Shown here one piece after another: positions 25,501 to 35,720 of a stretch of 64,000 nt of DNA. The stretch is from the NCBI GenBank assembly GCA_961205875.1, contig OY540812.1, forward strand, positions 3,348,001-3,412,000, written 5' to 3'. This stretch comes from Sialis fuliginosa (taxonomy: Eukaryota > Arthropoda > Insecta > Megaloptera > Sialidae). The translations under genes and the position numbers were made by a program. The notes under the pieces are model-generated. The model saw nothing but the letters and a program-made list of their open reading frames with translations. It did no database searches and had not been told where the DNA came from. The stretch's first letter is position 1. The number at the start of each line of letters is the position of its first letter.

Positions 25501-25814
25501 TTCACCGACACTGTTATTGTTAGCAGCGTCTTGTCGATGCCGACGTACTTGTTCGAGTCTCTTGACTCCACCGCCTGTCGAACTATCATCAGGTTCGTCT
25601 TCCTCATCGTCACCTGACACGACCATGTCTTCGGGGTCTGAGTGTGCCTCGGGTTCGTGACGTAAGCGTGCTTTGTTGTCGCAAACCGCTCGATGCTCCA
25701 CAAACTCGGCCAGGTCTGTGAATTGCTCGTGACACCGCGCGCACATGTGTGTCGGGACTTCGTTTTCTACACCCAATTGCTGCTCGTCCTCTGAACACGA
25801 TTCAGAATTATCAC
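10279..25814 (-). CDS. sal: spalt/SALL zinc-finger transcription factor, exons 2-7 (first exon not in view)
   Basis: Spalt proteins are nuclear C2H2 repressors that pattern wing, eye, trachea and head. Exons on the minus strand: 25814-22566, 22346-22213, 14951-14567, 13137-12890, 11834-11661 and 10590-10279; all GT-AG with consistent phases. With one base from the missing first exon they make 1500 residues plus stop. Features in order: an N-terminal C2HC finger ([21 protein letters not shown]); a Gln-rich dimerisation segment ([19 protein letters not shown]); finger pair 1 ([19 protein letters not shown]); finger triplet ([53 protein letters not shown]); a pair split across the second and third visible exons ([19 protein letters not shown], then [15 protein letters not shown]); and a last pair ([18 protein letters not shown], then [12 protein letters not shown]). 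The tail keeps the SALL motif NEISVIQN. The first visible exon needs one base from upstream, matching the short first exon of SALL genes. Whether this is sal-major- or sal-related-like cannot be told. Confidence 0.97.
10659..11433. mobile_element. Foldback element, copy 1 (in a spalt intron)
   Basis: A long palindromic repeat. The left arm (ACGTCTAATTTCCTTG, TAGTCGATATTTGTATGACG, CAAACCGCAGGTCTGTATC, CTCGAGATATAGCCTCTCAA) returns inverted as far as 11357. One end then extends through TTTCATAACTAGTTTTTTTT to TTAATAGG. Related copies: 28082-28867, 63401 to the window end in the opposite orientation, and fragments at 62545-62715 and 35510-35720. No transposase is visible. Confidence 0.8.
11661..11834 (-). 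CDS. sal: spalt exon 6 (VHMGTHMW and conserved linker)
   Basis: 58 codons: [20 protein letters not shown], then [16 protein letters not shown] and [20 protein letters not shown] and RRGRR are shared with vertebrate SALL proteins after their last finger pair. Acceptor CTTCAG, donor GTAAGACA. Confidence 0.95.
11942..12074. mobile_element. hAT-type MITE
   Basis: Termini CAGTGGCGCACTCA and TGGGTGCGCCACTG enclose an A-rich centre; in the intron between spalt exons 5 and 6. No convincing target duplication. Confidence 0.65.
12779..12867. mobile_element. hAT-type MITE fragment, right end only
   Basis: A 15-C run followed by CTTATTACGCCACTGG, the usual right end of the CAGTGGCG family, just 22 bp from spalt exon 5. 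The left end was not found. Confidence 0.4.
12890..13137 (-). CDS. sal: spalt exon 5 (Gly-rich linker and fourth finger group)
   Basis: Begins [14 protein letters not shown], continues through a glycine run ([11 protein letters not shown]) into [10 protein letters not shown] and [15 protein letters not shown]. It is strikingly GC-rich against its surroundings, as expected for constrained coding DNA. Donor GTGTGTAAT. Confidence 0.95.
13372..13671. mobile_element. hAT MITE (CAGGGGTCACCAAACT) with perfect 8-bp target duplication
   Basis: Left end CAGGGGTCACCAAACTTTTC, right end GTAGTTTGGTGACCGCTG, flanked by TTCTAAGT at 13364-13371 and 13672-13679. The motif GGGCCGG recurs inside both ends. The termini and 8-bp duplication identify the hAT superfamily. 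Confidence 0.9.
14101..14134. repeat. Perfect 34-bp palindrome
   Basis: TGTCTATGTCGGGATGT is followed immediately by its exact reverse complement, with no spacer and no mismatch. It lies 430 bp from spalt exon 4. Confidence 0.9.
14567..14951 (-). CDS. sal: spalt exon 4 (finger completion and Gln/Pro-rich linker)
   Basis: Starts [16 protein letters not shown], then a [11 protein letters not shown]-type Gln/Pro tract and an ERERERER run, ending PKRPT with one base over. Acceptor TTTTCAG, donor GTAAGT. The KIRDMP motif is conserved in spalt proteins. Confidence 0.95.
15334..15472. mobile_element. hAT-type MITE (CAGTGGCGTATCCAGG)
   Basis: Left CAGTGGCGTATCCAGG and right CCTGGATACGCCTCTG form the inverted ends; the interior is GC-rich with GGGGGG and CCCCCG runs. 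The flanks ACTCGGAGG and ACTGCCGG are only partly alike. Confidence 0.7.
17373..17704. mobile_element. Unclassified MITE, TGTCCGGTAT family, copy 1
   Basis: TGTCCGGTATCATAAAGGAC and its mirror GTCCTTTATAATACCGGACA enclose 330 bp, with a second inverted block TTGTTAGCTAGCAAG / TTGCTAGCTAACAA. Other copies: 55533-55841, 62078-62390 and a decayed one at 45164-45372. TTA flanks both ends here, possibly a 3-bp target duplication. Short ORFs inside recur in all copies and are not genes. Confidence 0.85.
18271..18757. mobile_element. piggyBac-type MITE with TTAA target duplication
   Basis: Left end CCCTAGATGGCTAATGTTAG, right end TTAGTCAAACCTCTGCCTTCTAGGG, flanked exactly by TTAA at 18267-18270 and 18758-18761. 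CCCTAG termini at TTAA sites are the piggyBac signature. Inside is a direct duplication of about 125 bp (from 18371 and from 18512; shared AGTAAGTTTATTTAGTAAAA). No transposase. Confidence 0.88.
19265..19834. mobile_element. hAT MITE (CAGGGTCTTGAACC) with GGTTCGGGTTC repeats
   Basis: CAGGGTCTTGAACCGG at the left and GGTTCAAGTCCCTG at the right, with a perfect 8-bp target duplication ATTAAAAG (19257-19264 and 19835-19842). Near both ends GGTTCGGGTTC-type units repeat in degenerate form. The interior is AT-rich. Confidence 0.88.
20911..21041. mobile_element. pogo/Tigger-like MITE, copy in duplicate 1
   Basis: Inverted ends CAGTAGAAGCTTGCTAAT and ATTAGCAAGCTTGTACTG flanked by TA on both sides. 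CAGT-type ends and a TA target suggest a pogo-like or other Tc1/mariner element. The second copy is at 21423-21584. Confidence 0.7.
21423..21584. mobile_element. pogo/Tigger-like MITE, copy in duplicate 2
   Basis: Same ends (CAGTCGAAGCTTGCTAAT / ATTAGCAAGCTTGTACTG) and TA flanks as the copy at 20911, with a fuller interior. Confidence 0.7.
22213..22346 (-). CDS. sal: spalt exon 3 (first finger of the third group plus start of the second)
   Basis: [14 protein letters not shown] through DRGFSTK, 44 full codons. The donor is GTAAGT, directly after the STK of the second finger; the finger is completed by [10 protein letters not shown] 7.3 kb downstream. Confidence 0.96.
22566..25814 (-). CDS. 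sal: spalt exon 2 (large exon: C2HC finger, Q-rich region, finger pair 1 and triplet)
   Basis: The acceptor is TTTATTTCAG at the high end and the donor GTAGGATGG at the low end. It begins with the last two bases of a codon, followed by [11 protein letters not shown]. Rough residues from the exon start: C2HC finger 24-45, Gln-rich segment 165-205, finger pair 367-420, finger triplet 734-812. An acidic run (EEDEEDDD) lies after the triplet, and Pro/Ser-rich linkers separate the domains. A PENLS-type motif occurs twice (VPENLSKP and QPENLSSK). It ends GPA with one base of the next codon. Confidence 0.97.
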
Positions 25815-27179
25815 CTGAAATAAATAACATTAAATTAGTTAATACGTAACATGAGTGTGTATTTAAAATATAACTTTTAAAATGTATCATTAAATATAAT
25901 TTATTACGTTATATTTAAATTATGGGTCGTAATATATGACAAAAATATTGCTTATAGTTAAAAATCAAGGATCTCTAAGGAAGCGTAAAATCTTGGAACG
26001 TTTGTAAATATTATCGATATTTGTAAGTGAGGTTGCGGTATTTTAGTGTGGGGGGATTATAACTAATTTGTCTAAAATCCTGTCAAACAAAACTGTCCCA
26101 ACATGACGATACTGCTTTCGGATCGGTACCTTTTCAAGGATTAAAGAGAATGTAATAATCCTTAAAAAGGGTGCAAGAAAAGAAAATATGCACTGCAAGA
26201 TGTTCATTTTTTGCTTAAAATATATTTTGATATTTTGAGTTTTAAACTTAATATATCTACAATAATATCAATATGTAAGCCCAAACCAAAAATATGTTGT
26301 TCAATAAGAAATATTTTCAAAGGTATATTTTTAAAGTAACATAAGCTTTCGTATTAAACTAATACCATTATTTTCACATGTGTGAACATCTTTACCTAAA
26401 ATAGTTCATATATATTCATATATAATACAACATAATATATACTAAAATGGGCATTGAATAAATGGAAATACTGATCAGATTATATGTTTTGTTAATTTAA
26501 AGACCCATTTTAAAATCTGTACATAACTTCTTATGAAATATACATTACTAACAATCATAACCATCTAATTTTGTATATTAATGTTGGAACATTTTCGTCA
26601 TGTGTTGAAAATATATAATTTTTTAATATGCAATAATTTAAAATATTTTCATTAAATGAACATCATAAATTTATTTTATATATTTTTATTTTCTCACTTT
26701 AAATGTTTCGACTCTAATTTTGCTATGGATATATGTATTTTACCAAGTCGTTTCTATTTTTTATTAAAATACTCAGCTTTCAAGCTGTTTTATATATGAT
26801 GTGTTTTTAATTTTGTTAAAAAAACATCATTTGCTATAACTCATTCGCTATCATATTTTTGGCACCGATGTTGGTGCCACCTACAATATAGTGGGATTTT
26901 TTGGCAACGATTCTAAAGAGGTTTGTATATTCAAACAATTTTTAATATCTGTCTATAAAGAATATGGAAGTCGAAGAATGTATAAATTCATTTATATCAT
27001 CTTCTTTAAAAAATATATATTTCATATTCAATTAATTCAAAAATTTGTTGATAATTATTTAAACGTTTTTATATAATCATCAAGGATAGTGTTTCCCAAA
27101 CAAAGTTCTATACTTATTGTCAAAACATGTTTTTTAATATCTTTTTAAATTATTTTTTATATATGAAAAATTTCAATGG

Positions 27180-27670
27180 AATTTGTCAGAAATAAAATTC
27201 ACTTTTGTATTATTATAAATATTAGTTTTCTAATGTCCTAATGTCAAAAACATAAAATACATTCGTAGGATAACTAATTTGACAATTTGAATTTAGTTGC
27301 ATTTGTTTCCAAGGCAACATACTCGTATAGTGACGTATTAATTAGTATTTAAAATTCAAATTTTGAGAGTGGTTTCACCCCTTCAATAGCTGTTTAGGAA
27401 CATACATTAAATAAATGTGTCTTAGGTTCAATTGTACTACAAATGTACCAGGTCTTATCAAAATCAGTGAGATAATACTCACAACGTTCACTTTTTAGAC
27501 GATACAATTTTTTTTGAGACAAACGTTTTACCCAAAAATAATTCAGATCGGTGCATTTTTACGCCGTGCGGAAATCACCTTTTCTTTACGTTTTGAAGGT
27601 AGTACAATCAGAATCTCGCGGATATGATCTTTAGACGGTACTACAATACTTCCATTTCTTTCAGAAATCA
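27180..27670. repeat. Non-LTR retrotransposon 3' fragment
   Basis: Shares blocks with 34350-34940, 39390-39680 and 44500-44800: CATTTGTTTCCAAGGCAACA, TTTCACCCCTTCAATAGCTG, AATAATTCAGATCGGTGCAT and ATTACAATACTTCCATTTC. The last block resembles a retrotransposon 3' end. No coding part is present. Confidence 0.5.
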
Positions 27671-28081
27671 AACAAATCGTTTTAAAAGTTGGAAAGACCA
27701 CTTTTCAGTAACTTTGCGAATTTAACATTCATTGATTTTTTACAGAATTATCGGATTATGAAGCAAACAAAAAAACAATTATCTTCAATTCGTTTTAATA
27801 CAAGAAAGAAATAAATTAAATAGACATGGTTGTTATACAAAAAACAGTTTTGTCATTTTGGTTTTTGAAAGGAGTTCACGTTGTATATCAAGTTCGCCGT
27901 CCATCAGAGCTACGGTACACCGCATAGTAATGCTAGACATATAATGTATTGGCTCTATATATAACCGCGGGGACAATATTTTATAGTTCTCTGATCAGCG
28001 CTACAAATCAACCGATACATTATCTAAATATAAAACTCATTTAATGCTTAAGTGGTTCTCAAAATGTTGTATATACCTATA

Positions 28082-28867
28082 TTATTTTCTTGTATTTTAG
28101 TCGATATTTGTATGACGAGTTGAAGGAAATTTCACTAAAAAATTTCGAATTTTTGATTACGTTAAAAGTATGTTTATTGTATAGAAAATGACGTGAAAAG
28201 TTGTTTGTTTCAAACCGCAGGTCTGTATCTCAAACCGTTCTCGAGATATAACCTCTCAAAGTTTTAGTTTTTTCAAATTTTTGGAGAAAAATGGCTCTAA
28301 CTTTTGAACGTGTGGTCAGAATTGATTTTAGTTGACGGATTTGAAATCAGCGTATCAAAATCTATATAATGACATGTATAATACCTTAAAACTCGAAGAA
28401 AAAAAATTTCACGAAAAATCGAAAAAATTCAAAGGGGTATACCTTAAAAAAATGTTGATTTTTGACCAAATTTTTTTTGTCGAATTTTAAAGTATTATAC
28501 ATGTCATTATATAGATTTTGACACGCTGATTTCAAATCCGTCAACTAAAATCAATTCGGACAACGCGTTCAAAAGTTATGGCCATTTTTCTCCAAAAATT
28601 TGAAAAAACTAAAACTTTGAGAGGCTATATCTCGAGAACGGTTTGAGATACAGACCTGCGGTTTAAAACAAACAACTTTTCACGTCATTTTCTATACAAT
28701 AAACATACTTTTAACGAAATAAAAAATTCGAATTTTTTTAGTGAAATTTCCTTCAGGGAACTTCAACTCGTCGTACAAATATCGACTAAAATACAAGAAA
28801 ATAAGAATTTAAAAAAGTAAAAGCTTGAATTTAAGGTGTTTCATAACTAGTTTTTTTTGTTAATAGG
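28082..28867. mobile_element. Foldback element, copy 2
   Basis: Same family and orientation as 10659-11433: arms meet near 28440, and the right end extends through TTTCATAACTAGTTTTTTTT to GTTAATAGG. The centre retains ATTCAAAGGGGTATACCTT, which copy 1 has lost. Confidence 0.8.
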
Positions 28868-30180
28868 CTTGGCGCCCTTAACAATCGCTCAACCTCCCCC
28901 CTAAAACAAGGCCAAAATACATCCATTGCTATAATAATTGTAATAGTTGTATGTAAAAATGTTGATTACCGCTGTCAGATAAACGATCATGCAAGTTGGC
29001 AGTAGCGCGTATACCGCGTGTGAGTTATAGTCCAACCATGTGCAGAATGCTGCCCAGGGGTGCTATTGACGGACCGTCACCGGCCTTATTAAAATGAACT
29101 TTACAATATAAAAACACAGAGATTGTTCACCTTTACCGCATCCCGGACCCGGTATAAGAAAGTTTATGTATTTTTAGATATTGTATAGGTACATACATCG
29201 CGCATTAGTATGCGACACTTGTTGTATTTATATTTCTATGACTCAAATAGTTAACGTGATAGTGCACATGCAAATATGGATTAAGTATAGGTACTTGATT
29301 GGTTTATTATTATTTTTGTGGGGGGGGGAGTTATTTTATATACAGTAATCTTTAGATTTACGTGGTTGAAAAAGTTTGAAAAAAAGGATGGAACAATTTT
29401 TATTGCTGCATTCATTTTATGCACTGTTTTCATGGAACCAATTAACCGCGAAAATGGAGGGATTGCTGTATTTGGTTTTAAGGAGTTGTTATTGAAACGA
29501 GACCGAGGTGAGATTGGCTTAAATTTGGACGAGACGAAGCCGAGACGATATTAACTTTATTTATAAGTCTCACTGAGAATCTCGTTTTTTAAGGATTATC
29601 AATAATTAGTAAACATTTACAATGTAATGTTAATGTTCAGGTAAAACAATAATTAAAGTGAAATACCTATACTTATTATAAGTTTTATTACAATATTTTT
29701 GTTTGTTTTTCTATTACAGAAGAATAAACAGAAAAATAGTAGTTCAGAAAAAAAGATGTTGATGAATTTTTTTGTGTAATTGGTATTATCCGTATTAAGT
29801 AAAATTCTGCATGCTTTCTTTTGCATCGATATTTCTCGTAAACGGTCAAACGAGCAAAGTATATTTTTGTGTATTTTGTGTCATATAACCCAACTCATGA
29901 AAAAGTTAAAGAACAAAAAAATATTAGAAAAAATCAATGGGCCCACTGGTTGATACTGGAAATCGATAACACTTATTAATACTAAACTAAACTCAGTATT
30001 AAATTTCATAACTGTATCACATTGCGTTTTCTAGATATTAAATAAAAACTCATTTTGGGTAAAATCTTTGCAAGACTGTAGCTCCCTAACGAAAAATTTC
30101 CAGTCACATATAAAGTTTTTTGCTTCAAATATTTTTCTCAATTAACTGTCCAAGTTTGGCATGACATCATCCTGTATAGT

Positions 30181-30411
30181 CAGTAGCGACCGAGGGGTGG
30201 GGGGGGGGGAGTTTCAAAGGGGGCACTTGCCCCGGGCGGCAAATTTGAGGTAGCAACCAAAAAAAAGGTCATTAAAATAAAAATTGTGGAGATTCCCAGC
30301 GGTGAAAAACAGATCTTCAATTTTCGTATCTAGTTAGTATCTATTGCAAGGGTGTGGAGGAGGAAAATTTACCATTTGTCTCGTACGGCAGAAACCTACG
30401 GTACGCCACTG
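30181..30411. mobile_element. hAT-type MITE
   Basis: CAGTAGCGACCGAGG at the left and CCTACGGTACGCCACTG at the right, with partial target duplication TGTATAGT / TGTATAAG. A run of ten G and GCCCCGGGCGGCAAATTTGA resemble the interior of the 4631 element. Confidence 0.65.
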
Positions 30412-30799
30412 TGTATAAGCAATAAAATAATTTGAGAAATTAAAAAAATACTTATTGATTAAAATAAATAGATGTAAAAAAACCTTACCCCAAATCATAT
30501 TTTCTGCATGACGTATTCTATATACAATGTAACAACCAGAATTTAATAAATTATTATTATTATATAAAGCACACACAATTCTACAGTAAATACATAGGTA
30601 CACAGAGCTATACAGTATCACTCACTCACTACGATCTAAACGAACCAACAACCCTAACTCAAATACATACAACTCTATGTATACACTGTACAAATACAAC
30701 CGTACAATCCCACTACAATATTCTATATTAAATCATATCGTACGTCCCTCGCATATCCACGGCCGCCTATAACATATCATAATTTTAATAAGCACAGAA

Positions 30800-30811
30800 T
30801 GCGCATGCGCA
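30800..30811. promoter_or_regulatory. Perfect NRF-1/Ewg palindrome
   Basis: TGCGCATGCGCA, an exact 12-bp palindrome and full NRF-1 consensus, in a locally GC-richer stretch (30740-30960). Such sites usually mark promoters, but no transcript can be assigned. Confidence 0.35.
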
Positions 30812-31607
30812 GACCCTCTGTGCGATGATGAAGTGGTTTTGAACACCCGGCCATCCACCGAGCTGGTTATGACAGCTAGGTTGTCCCATTTGTTGTACAG
30901 ACTCTTAGCGCCTCCCATTATATAACTTTATACTTCATAACTCCGGCCCCCTTTTCATATTCAAGTTGACTTGCTGGCCACGCCTACATATCTAAAAGTT
31001 TATGATCTAGACGTTTATGTATATAGAGAGATATTAATGCGTGGGGGTCGGTTGTAGCCAAGTTGAACGACTGGAGTCGATGCGGTAGATTTTGTGATCT
31101 TGAACTTGATTGGGATATCGATGTATTTGTTTTGTAATATCTAGAGCTGTATATTTTAATTAAATTCGGGTATCCTTGACTTTTAAATATTATTTTGTAT
31201 TCTACTTGAATTATAATAATTAATGAGCCAAAACAATAGTTTCTCAATATAAGAATTTAATCTTAATCGAACTATATTATTGTATATAAATTCTCTGTTT
31301 TAAACAATATTTTTATTTTTTTAGGCGTCTAGAAATCTTATAGTATTGGATAGAGTAAAACCAATTATGGGTACCCAGATGCTATGATAGTATAATAATT
31401 CATAAATACTATTACTTAGTTTAAATGTTAATATAGATTATGATTCAGTAATGTCAGTAATCAAATATCAAAAAATATTTCTAATAGAGCATAACATTTA
31501 ATTAAACAAGTGTCCAACACTGAAGTATTGTCCAAGACTGTTGCCATGTACATTTGATATAAAAGATGTACGACTTCAAGTTTTAGTAACAGTTTAGGTT
31601 GCTTGTT

Positions 31608-32194
31608 ATATGGGCAAATCCACAGAACGTGGCCGCATTAGCTTTAAATTAAAATACTCAAATGCTTCTTCAAAATGGACATTGAACGCACACTCTTCTA
31701 TGTCGTCTCAAAATCTTCGTAACAAAGAGAAGAATAATTGGTCTCAATTTCAGGAGTGTGCTTCGGATGTTCCAAAAGTTACAGCAAATAAACCAAATAA
31801 AAAACGCTGAAATTGCCGTTCGCTGGATAAAACAATCGCGCATATGAAATGTAAGAGGTGTGCGCCTTTGAAACTCCGGGAAAAGGTTCATTGTACTAAA
31901 AAACATGTCCAGTAAAAATTTCAGATTCATTGGTTTGAATCTGAGAAAATTGCGGTGGTATGAATTTTTCTTTTTTTAAAAGTTCCATTCTGAAAACGTG
32001 AAAATAACCGATTTTTCAATGCAAATTGTGCTGCAGTTTTTATATGAATCAAGCAATCGACTTGTAACTCCATGTTTACATCCACAATAAAGTATACTTT
32101 GAGTTCGTGTACTTATGGGTGGGTAATATACATTCCCACACGCGCACTATTGCCGTTCCCCCAAAGCGGCCACGTTCTGTGGATTTGCCCATAT
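31608..32194. mobile_element. Unclassified 587-bp MITE (ATATGGGCAAATCCACAG)
   Basis: The left end ATATGGGCAAATCCACAGAACG continues to GTGGCCGC and is mirrored exactly at 32166-32194. The perfect ends suggest recent activity. No transposase; the short ORF starting at the left end simply reads through the terminal repeat. Confidence 0.8.
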
Positions 32195-32671
32195 GCTTCC
32201 ATAAAGTTTATCTTTTGTAAAATCCAAATTGCATCGCAACATTTTGCAGACCACTGCACGACAACATCAATCCTGATCTGTAAACAAACACAAGTTCAGT
32301 CGCGAAGAGTTTTACAAGCGACAACAACGAATTAGAATAAAACACCGATGCTGGCGCGTCACGAAATACATAATTTGTGTTGGGGAGATTTTCTCCCGCG
32401 GCTACCGGTCACGATGCACCGCCGCCGTCGCCCACACAGAGATGCAGATTGTGTGTGTGTGGGTGTACGCGCGGATGCTGCGGTACATAATCTGTAAGTA
32501 CCTACCTACACCCACATCGCGCGCTACGTACGTTGCGAATGCTATTGTTTTAAAAGGTGTTAATATATACGACGACTTAACTGATTTGATTTTTTATTTC
32601 GTATATGCGGTTTGGTTGTCTTCGGGTTCATGTATTTATTATCGATGGTGTGTATAAATCAACATAAATAT

Positions 32672-33430
32672 CAGGGCTTCGAACCGTTATTTTTTTCGTT
32701 TCGGTTTTCGTTCCGGTTCGAGTAAAAAAATATATTTCGGTTCGGTTCCGGTTTTCGTTCTGAAAAAATAACGGTTTTTCCGGTTTTTTCGGTTCAGCTC
32801 CGAGTGATTAATTAAAAAAATAATTAATTGTATTAAAAATGTTTTTTACCATTTTTTTAATATGTACTGAACCGTAAAAACCGATATTTTTATTTCGGTT
32901 CTGTTCCGGTTATCGTTCCGGCAAAAAATAACGGTTTTTCCGGTTTTCGTTTCAGTTCGAGTTCGAAGCTAGAGCTGGGCGCGGGCCGTGAATTTTTCGG
33001 GTCACGGCCGTGACCCGACGTGACGTGAGCGATTTTCAAATATTGGATCGTGAGCGGGCGTGATCGTGAGTCAAAATAAAACAATCGGGCGTGACCGGGC
33101 GTGAGTACATTTTTGTCGTGCGCGAGTCCGTGAGTATATGTATGTATATTTTGATATTTCTTTAATTTCTGATCTCATGCATATATGATAATCTGTTAAA
33201 TCGAATTTTTATATTAAACATTTTATTTATAATATATTATTCGGGTCACGAGCGTGACCCGCCGTGCGTGATCGGGCGTGAGTAAACAAATAGAATTCGT
33301 GAGCGGGCGTGATCGTGAATACTTTTTTTGTAACCGTGAGTGAGCGGGCGTGACTAAAATTTTTTCTCTCGTGAGCGTGCGTGATCGTGAGCAAAAATTA
33401 CTCACACGCCCAGCTCTATTCGAAGCCCTG
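32672..33430. mobile_element. hAT MITE (CAGGGCTTCGAACC), interrupted by another hAT
   Basis: CAGGGCTTCGAACCG at the left, TTCGAAGCCCTG at the right, flanked by a perfect 8-bp duplication ATAAATAT (32664-32671, 33431-33438). The interior repeats CGGTTTTCGTTCCGGTTCG-type units. The element at 32970-33418 is inserted inside its right terminal repeat. Confidence 0.92.
32970..33418. mobile_element. Nested hAT MITE (TAGAGCTGGGCG) with CGTGAGCGGGCGTGA repeats
   Basis: TAGAGCTGGGCGCGGG and CACGCCCAGCTCTA are the ends; TTCGAAGC flanks both sides exactly (32962-32969, 33419-33426). The interior is a degenerate array of CGTGAGCGGGCGTGATCGTG-type units, GC-rich near the ends and AT-rich in the middle. 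Confidence 0.92.
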
Positions 33431-33534
33431 ATAAATATCGAAAAGATGAGATGGTTTTACTGGAGAAAAACGGGGAAAAAAAATTATATCTATGGAGAAA
33501 AAAATATAAACAAAATAAAAGGCTATAATATAAA

Positions 33535-33697
33535 AAATAAACTATATTTGCGGACTTTGGTTATTAAATTGATTTAATTCAGAGGTACTTGTTTTATTAG
33601 TAACATGAGTTCATGAGAATTACAAAAACGAAATCCATCAATCCCAAAAAACTGTATATCTTGCATTTAAAGAGTCCAATACTGGTGCCAGTACCTT
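33535..33697. repeat. CCAGTCTTGG-family MITE fragment
   Basis: Ends ATACTGGTGCCAGTACCTTA and shares AACATGAGTTCATGAGAATT with the fuller copies at 41187, 47200 and 53092. Confidence 0.6.
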
Positions 33698-34349
33698 AGT
33701 AATCAAAATAGTCTTCGTATTTGACAGTATTTTGATTAAAAGAAATTAAAAAATATTTCTTCTCTGTTATGAACCTTTTGAATTATAATATTTTTTTTGA
33801 TAATAATATTACCAATTACAATTTTTAACTTGACCATTTTTCTCTAATTCGTACCGTTTCAAAGTAATTAGAAAAATTCAAAAATCGACCTCAGTAAATA
33901 TCCGTATCCGGTTGAAAGATCGTTTTCAATAATAGGAGGTTTTCTTCCCAGACAAAAATTAATCTTAAATATAAATTTACACCCTTCCACGATTTGTCTT
34001 ATTTGATTTACAGCGCTTATAGATCTACAAACATCGTGGAGAAATTAGTCAGAATGGATTCAGAGAAGGTTAAAATGGATAATTCCATCAAAATTCGGAT
34101 TTAGAAAAAAATTCGGCTTCACTATATATACTTACTTATACCATATGTATATTTGGGTATAAGAAAGTAAAATATCGGTATGGAGAACCATACATGACTT
34201 CCATGTTTTTTCTATCTTTTTAAATACCTAATTTTTAAATATAATTTTTTTTAAATATTTTATTTATATAACCTACTATTATGAATATAAATTTCGTAAT
34301 ACATAAAAAATATATATACTTACGACGATTACAGCAGTTATTGCCATTT

Positions 34350-34940
34350 GTATATAAATAATAGTTTTCTAATGTCCTAATACATATATACACTTTCGTA
34401 GAAAAACTAATTTGACAATTTGAATTTAGTTGCATTTGTTTCCATGGCAACATGAATTAATGACATTAATTAGTATTTAAAATTCAAATTTTAAATGTGT
34501 TTTTCACCCCTTTAATGGCTGTTTAGGCACGTATAAATAATAAATGTCCCTTAGATTCAATTGAACTGCAAATGTACCAAATCTTATCAAAATTAGTGAA
34601 ATAATACTCGCAATGTTCACTTTTAAGATTTAGACGAAAAAAGTTTAAAAATGTCGAATATTTCCAAAACCCCTAATCCGATTAACACCAAAATCAATAG
34701 GTCTGGAGTACTCCCTGAGACAAACATTTTCCCCAAAAATAATTCAGATCGGTGCATTTTTACAGTAGTTATCGTGAACGAAAAAAAATTCTACATCCTG
34801 ACACACAGACACACGCACAGCCGCCATGCGGAAATTAACTTTTCTTTACGTTTTGAAGTTAGTACAATCAGAATTTGTCATTTTCTCGGACACGTTTTTT
34901 CGATGGTATTACAATACTTCCATTTCTTTCAGAACATGGA
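34350..34940. repeat. Non-LTR retrotransposon 3' fragment
   Basis: Same blocks and order as 27180-27670, with a better preserved CACACAGACACACGCACAGC and the 3' motif ATTACAATACTTCCATTTC. Confidence 0.5.
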
Positions 34941-35509
34941 AGTAAAATCAATAGTAGCTTTATCATCAGATCAATCCATAAATTAAAATCAAGTATCAAC
35001 ACAAAGAGCTGCACATTTAGTAAATTTCGAGCACAACATTGAAGTTTTAATGAGCAATACAAGGTCGCCGTGTACACTTGGACAATTATGATTTCTGTCC
35101 GACTATTTATTCTATAATGGGCATAGCTATAAATTAGCAGCCCTTTATGTTCACCCCACGGTGTAGGGCCACAAGTCGATGATGTGTTCACATCTGTCGA
35201 TATTTCCACCCACGCCGAAGGCCTCGTGTGTGTGTCAGGAATATGCGGAAGTAATTTATATCTATATGTATATTATATTTTGATTGTAACTAATACCAGT
35301 ATGTGTATATTAAATTATATAAATATGTATTATGTATAATTATTTGGACAGTATGGGGTAATAGTACCTAATTAATTTATATTTATGATCATCTGTATTA
35401 TTTCAGAGTCAATTTTGTATTTTAATTGCGTATTCTTGTTTCTAATCTAGAATAGTTTAAAGCAAGAAATATTTTAAATTAAACTAATATATTTTGACTT
35501 AACAATTAA

Positions 35510-35720
35510 AATAAAATCCGACGAAATGTTCAAAATTTGCGGCTATTTTTCTCAGAAATTTAAAAAAAAATTGAGGGGCTATATTTTGGGAACGGTTTTA
35601 AATACAAATTTGTTGTTTAAAAATTTCAACTTTTAACGTCATTTTCTGTATAATAAACATACTTTTAACAAAATTGAAAACACATTTAAGTAAAATTTCA
35701 AGGTTTAAATTTTAATTTAT
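35510..35720. repeat. Decayed foldback-family fragment
   Basis: Degenerate match to one arm of the foldback family, including ACGTCATTTTCTGTATAATA and AAACATACTTTTAAC. Confidence 0.45.

Noticed and set aside
29318-29554. 78-codon plus-strand ORF after a G run
   Set aside because: No domain, start codon in a homopolymer context and no splice or conservation signal visible.
32072-32335. 87-codon plus-strand ORF
   Set aside because: Runs across the right terminal repeat of the MITE at 31608-32194.
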